From the NCBI GenBank assembly GCA_943324575.2, contig CALPMD020000048.1, positions 1 through 7,863 on the forward strand: a stretch of DNA of 7,863 nt, written 5' to 3'. The stretch comes from Akkermansia muciniphila (GTDB taxonomy: Bacteria > Verrucomicrobiota > Verrucomicrobiia > Verrucomicrobiales > Akkermansiaceae). The notes under the pieces were generated by a model that saw only the letters and a list, made by a program, of their open reading frames with translations, had not been told where the DNA came from and did no database searches. The position numbers and the translations under genes were made by a program. Position 1 is the first letter of the stretch. Each line of letters starts with the position of its first letter. Shown piece by piece: positions 5,969 through 7,863 of this stretch.

Positions 5969-6577
5969 ATGAAACGCGTTGATTTTCCCAGCCCCGTCAC
6001 CTCGCTCATCGGCGAACTCAAGCGACTGCCCGGCATCGGCCCGCGCAGTGCCGAGCGCATCGCCGTCTGGCTGCTGCAAAGCCCGAAGGCCAACCCGCCC
6101 ATCCTCGCCGAGTCGATCCTCGTCGCCAAGGAAACCGTCCGCCCCTGCCCGGTTTGCGGCTTCTTCGCCTTGGATGCCGTTTGCGATGTCTGCGACGACC
6201 CGACGCGCGATGATCAAATCCTCTGTGTCGTCGAGCAAGCGACGGATGTCATTCCCCTCGAGCGCTCGGGCTCATTCCGCGGGCGCTACCATTGCCTGGG
6301 TGGAAAGCTTTCCCCGCTCGACCGGGTGTCGCCGGAAGACCTGCGCATTCCGTCACTGCTTCGGCGCATCGAGTCCGCTCCCGCAGAACTTGAAGTGATC
6401 CTCGCGCTCGGCTCGGATGTCGAAGGCGAGGCGACCGCCAATTATCTGGCCGAGTTGCTGCGTGGCCGGAATTGCAAACTCACTCGGATCGCCCAAGGCC
6501 TGCCTGCCGGCGGCGGCTTGGAATATGCCGATGACCTCACGCTGATGCGCGCCATGCAGGGGCGACGCAACATTTGA
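5969..6577 (+). CDS. recR: Recombination mediator protein RecR
   Basis: A 202-residue cytoplasmic DNA-repair protein, nearly the same length as E. coli RecR (201). With RecO (and RecF) it helps load RecA on SSB-coated single-stranded DNA at gaps. The order of parts is standard: a helix-hairpin-helix around LKRLPGIGPRSAERIA (17-32); a four-Cys zinc finger, C60-P-V-C63 and C72-D-V-C75, with the same spacing as E. coli; a Toprim domain starting CVVEQATDVIPLERSGSFRG (86-105); LGGKLSPLDRVSPEDLRI (110-127); and VEGEAT (151-156). The C-terminal LEYADDLTLMRAMQGRR (184-200) is typical. Where many RecRs read ATNPTVEGEAT, this one reads ALGSDVEGEAT. The ATG at 5969 gives the family length; an in-frame ATG at 5933 would overlap the membrane-protein gene by 29 bp and add 12 residues that look unrelated to the family. 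Confidence 0.97.
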   Translation: MKRVDFPSPVTSLIGELKRLPGIGPRSAERIAVWLLQSPKANPPILAESILVAKETVRPCPVCGFFALDAVCDVCDDPTRDDQILCVVEQATDVIPLERSGSFRGRYHCLGGKLSPLDRVSPEDLRIPSLLRRIESAPAELEVILALGSDVEGEATANYLAELLRGRNCKLTRIAQGLPAGGGLEYADDLTLMRAMQGRRNI

Positions 6578-6632
6578 GTCAGACAAATCCGGTTGCCTTT
6601 CGCCCGCCAGTTGGTACAAACTGCCAATCCCT

Positions 6633-7676
6633 GTGCCGACTATTTTTCCAGTCGAAAAATTCTGCCGAGTGTTCGCTTTTTGGCGGCCTCTCATGGCCGC
6701 TTGGGCGCTGACAAGCGCTGGGATCCAGGCCGCCGCACCCGCCACTGGCTGGAACTTGATTAAAATCGAAGGTCGCGACTATGTCTCCCTCGACAGCATC
6801 AAACGCTTCTATCGCTTTGACCATATGACCCAATCCGCAGGTACGGTGCTGCTGGAAAATTCAAAAGTCAAAATGACCCTCAAGCTCGGCGGCAATGAAT
6901 GCCTGATGAACGAGGTGAAATTCATCTTCAGCCACCCCATCACCGCCGTGGGCGATCAAGTATACGTGTCGCGCATCGATCTCTCGAAGCTGATTGATCC
7001 CGTGCTGCGGCCGAGCTTCATCAAGAATGCCGATGATTTCCACACCGTGGTGCTGGACCCCGGTCACGGCGGCAAGGACCCCGGCGCGACCAACGCCTTT
7101 GGCACCGAGGCGAGCTACAACTTCAAAGTCGCCACGCTGGTGAAAAACCAGTTAGAAGCCAAGGGCTTCAAGGTCGTGATGACCCGCCGCAGCAACCTTT
7201 ACTTATCCCTGCAAGAGCGCGTGAATTTCGCCAACGCGATCAAGGAAAGCGCCATTTACGTCAGTATCCATTTCAACTCAGGTGGCAGCACGGCGCGAGG
7301 GATCGAGACGTTCACCCTCTCTCCTCCCGGCATTCCGAACTACGACCACGACTTCAAGGAAGCCGACCTGCAGTCCCGCGCAGGAAATGCCCACGACTCC
7401 GCCAACATCGCGCTCGCCACCTCCGTCCACGGCTCGATTCTGCGCCGACTCGGCACCAACACTTTTGACCGCGGCATCAAGCGCGCCCGCTTCAGCGTGC
7501 TTTCCGGCGTCCGCCACCCAGCCATTCTGCTGGAAGGCGGCTTCATGAGCCATCCTTACGAGGCGCGCTTGATCGAAAACCCATCCTATCAGGCGGCCAT
7601 CGCCAGCGGAATCGTCGACGCCATCGGCAAATATCGTTTCGCCGTCGGCCGCACCGCCACCGCCACGCAAAACTGA
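6633..7676 (+). CDS. Secreted N-acetylmuramoyl-L-alanine amidase (Amidase_3), zinc-dependent
   Basis: A peptidoglycan hydrolase that cuts the amide bond between N-acetylmuramic acid and L-alanine; it is expected in the periplasm, acting in cell separation or wall turnover. The GTG start at 6633 gives 347 residues with a signal sequence whose hydrophobic core runs to AGIQAAA|PATGW (cleavage near 35). An in-frame ATG at 6693 would leave a much shorter signal. Residues about 41-130 form a separate beta-rich N-terminal domain resembling the copper-amine-oxidase-N-like domains found on some wall hydrolases. The catalytic domain runs from VVLDPGHGGKDPGA (139-152): zinc ligands H145, E159 and H213 (in SIHFNS), and catalytic Glu E301 in LLEGGFMSHPYEA (299-311). 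The domain is about 205 residues and has the insertion around 231-285 seen in some AmiC-type enzymes. It lies 55 bp after recR and could share its transcript. Confidence 0.93.
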   Translation: MPTIFPVEKFCRVFAFWRPLMAAWALTSAGIQAAAPATGWNLIKIEGRDYVSLDSIKRFYRFDHMTQSAGTVLLENSKVKMTLKLGGNECLMNEVKFIFSHPITAVGDQVYVSRIDLSKLIDPVLRPSFIKNADDFHTVVLDPGHGGKDPGATNAFGTEASYNFKVATLVKNQLEAKGFKVVMTRRSNLYLSLQERVNFANAIKESAIYVSIHFNSGGSTARGIETFTLSPPGIPNYDHDFKEADLQSRAGNAHDSANIALATSVHGSILRRLGTNTFDRGIKRARFSVLSGVRHPAILLEGGFMSHPYEARLIENPSYQAAIASGIVDAIGKYRFAVGRTATATQN

Positions 7677-7692
7677 GGTCGCGGCGGTCGGA

Positions 7693-7863
7693 TCAGCCGA
7701 GAATCGCCTCGGTCATCCGCAAGGCCTCGAGATTCGGTCTAACGGAATGCGTGCGGTGTAACATCACGCCCTTTTCGCGGGCGTTCGCGGTGATGGCGAC
7801 GGTTGGCCATTCACGGGCATCGAGATCTTCGGTCGCGAGAATCTTGCCGATGAAGGATTTGCG
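7693..7863 (-). CDS. folP: Dihydropteroate synthase, C-terminal fragment (cut by window edge)
   Basis: Folate-pathway enzyme that joins para-aminobenzoate to 6-hydroxymethyl-dihydropterin diphosphate. Only the last 56 codons are present; the gene enters from the right edge and ends with TGA at 7695-7693. Reading the minus strand, the fragment begins RKSFIGKIL, matching the conserved SRKSFIG block. It then has TEDLDAREWPTVAITANARE, a loop KGVMLHRTHSV and a final helix NLEALRMTEAILG. The RTHSV segment corresponds to the usual R-x-H-D-V near the C-terminus, where Arg and His help bind substrate; here Arg and His are kept and Asp is Ser. The call rests on these two blocks, which is good but partial evidence. 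It converges on the amidase gene with 16 bp between stop codons and no visible bidirectional terminator. Confidence 0.87.
   Translation of the reverse strand, partial: RKSFIGKILATEDLDAREWPTVAITANAREKGVMLHRTHSVRPNLEALRMTEAILG

Noticed and set aside
7670..7700. Possible bidirectional terminator between the amidase gene and folP
   Set aside because: Only short GC matches can be paired and there is no T-run on either strand, so an intrinsic terminator is not supported.
1..7863. tRNA, rRNA, CRISPR array, insertion sequence or prophage
   Set aside because: Reading both strands showed no tRNA-like cloverleaf with TTCGANTC arm, no regularly spaced repeats, no transposase or integrase motifs and no terminal inverted repeats.

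Overview
The window is a moderately GC-rich bacterial chromosome segment with six complete protein genes on the plus strand. Two genes on the minus strand are cut off by the window ends: the start of ileS at the left and the tail of folP at the right. The set (a dnaA not followed by dnaN, a recR not paired with dnaX, an OpgG/MdoG-like protein without OpgH) and the absence of clear Shine-Dalgarno sequences suggest the Verrucomicrobiota/Planctomycetota (PVC) group, most likely a Verrucomicrobiales-type bacterium. That assignment is inference from gene style and sequence feel, not from a search.

Left part (1-3629): ileS reads leftward and opgG reads rightward from a 147-bp divergent region. This region holds a striking pair of overlapping perfect palindromes (231-252) and a possible ileS promoter. 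opgG encodes a secreted periplasmic-glucan protein of the OpgG/OpgD type. A sodium:solute symporter follows 63 bp later on the same strand. The glycosyltransferase partner OpgH is not present here, so a secreted glucan-acting protein plus an importer is a reasonable alternative to osmoregulated glucan synthesis.

Middle (3630-5409): a 352-bp non-coding region contains a probable intrinsic terminator for the symporter gene, several A- or T-tracts, a pair of TTCCAC-core motifs that weakly resemble DnaA boxes, and two small inverted repeats. It leads into dnaA, the replication initiator. The DnaA protein is complete, but its DNA-recognition signature reads RDHGTV rather than the E. coli RDHTTV.

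Right part (5410-7863): a small four-helix membrane protein of unknown function is followed after 7 bp by recR (recombination mediator). A secreted zinc N-acetylmuramoyl-L-alanine amidase comes next. It converges on the 3' end of folP (dihydropteroate synthase) with only 16 bp between the stop codons. The region is mainly housekeeping. I see no mobile element, CRISPR array, tRNA or rRNA, and nothing that amounts to a clearly new multi-gene system. The best leads are the divergent palindromes, the opgG-symporter pair, the dnaA upstream region with its altered recognition motif, and the general lack of Shine-Dalgarno sequences.
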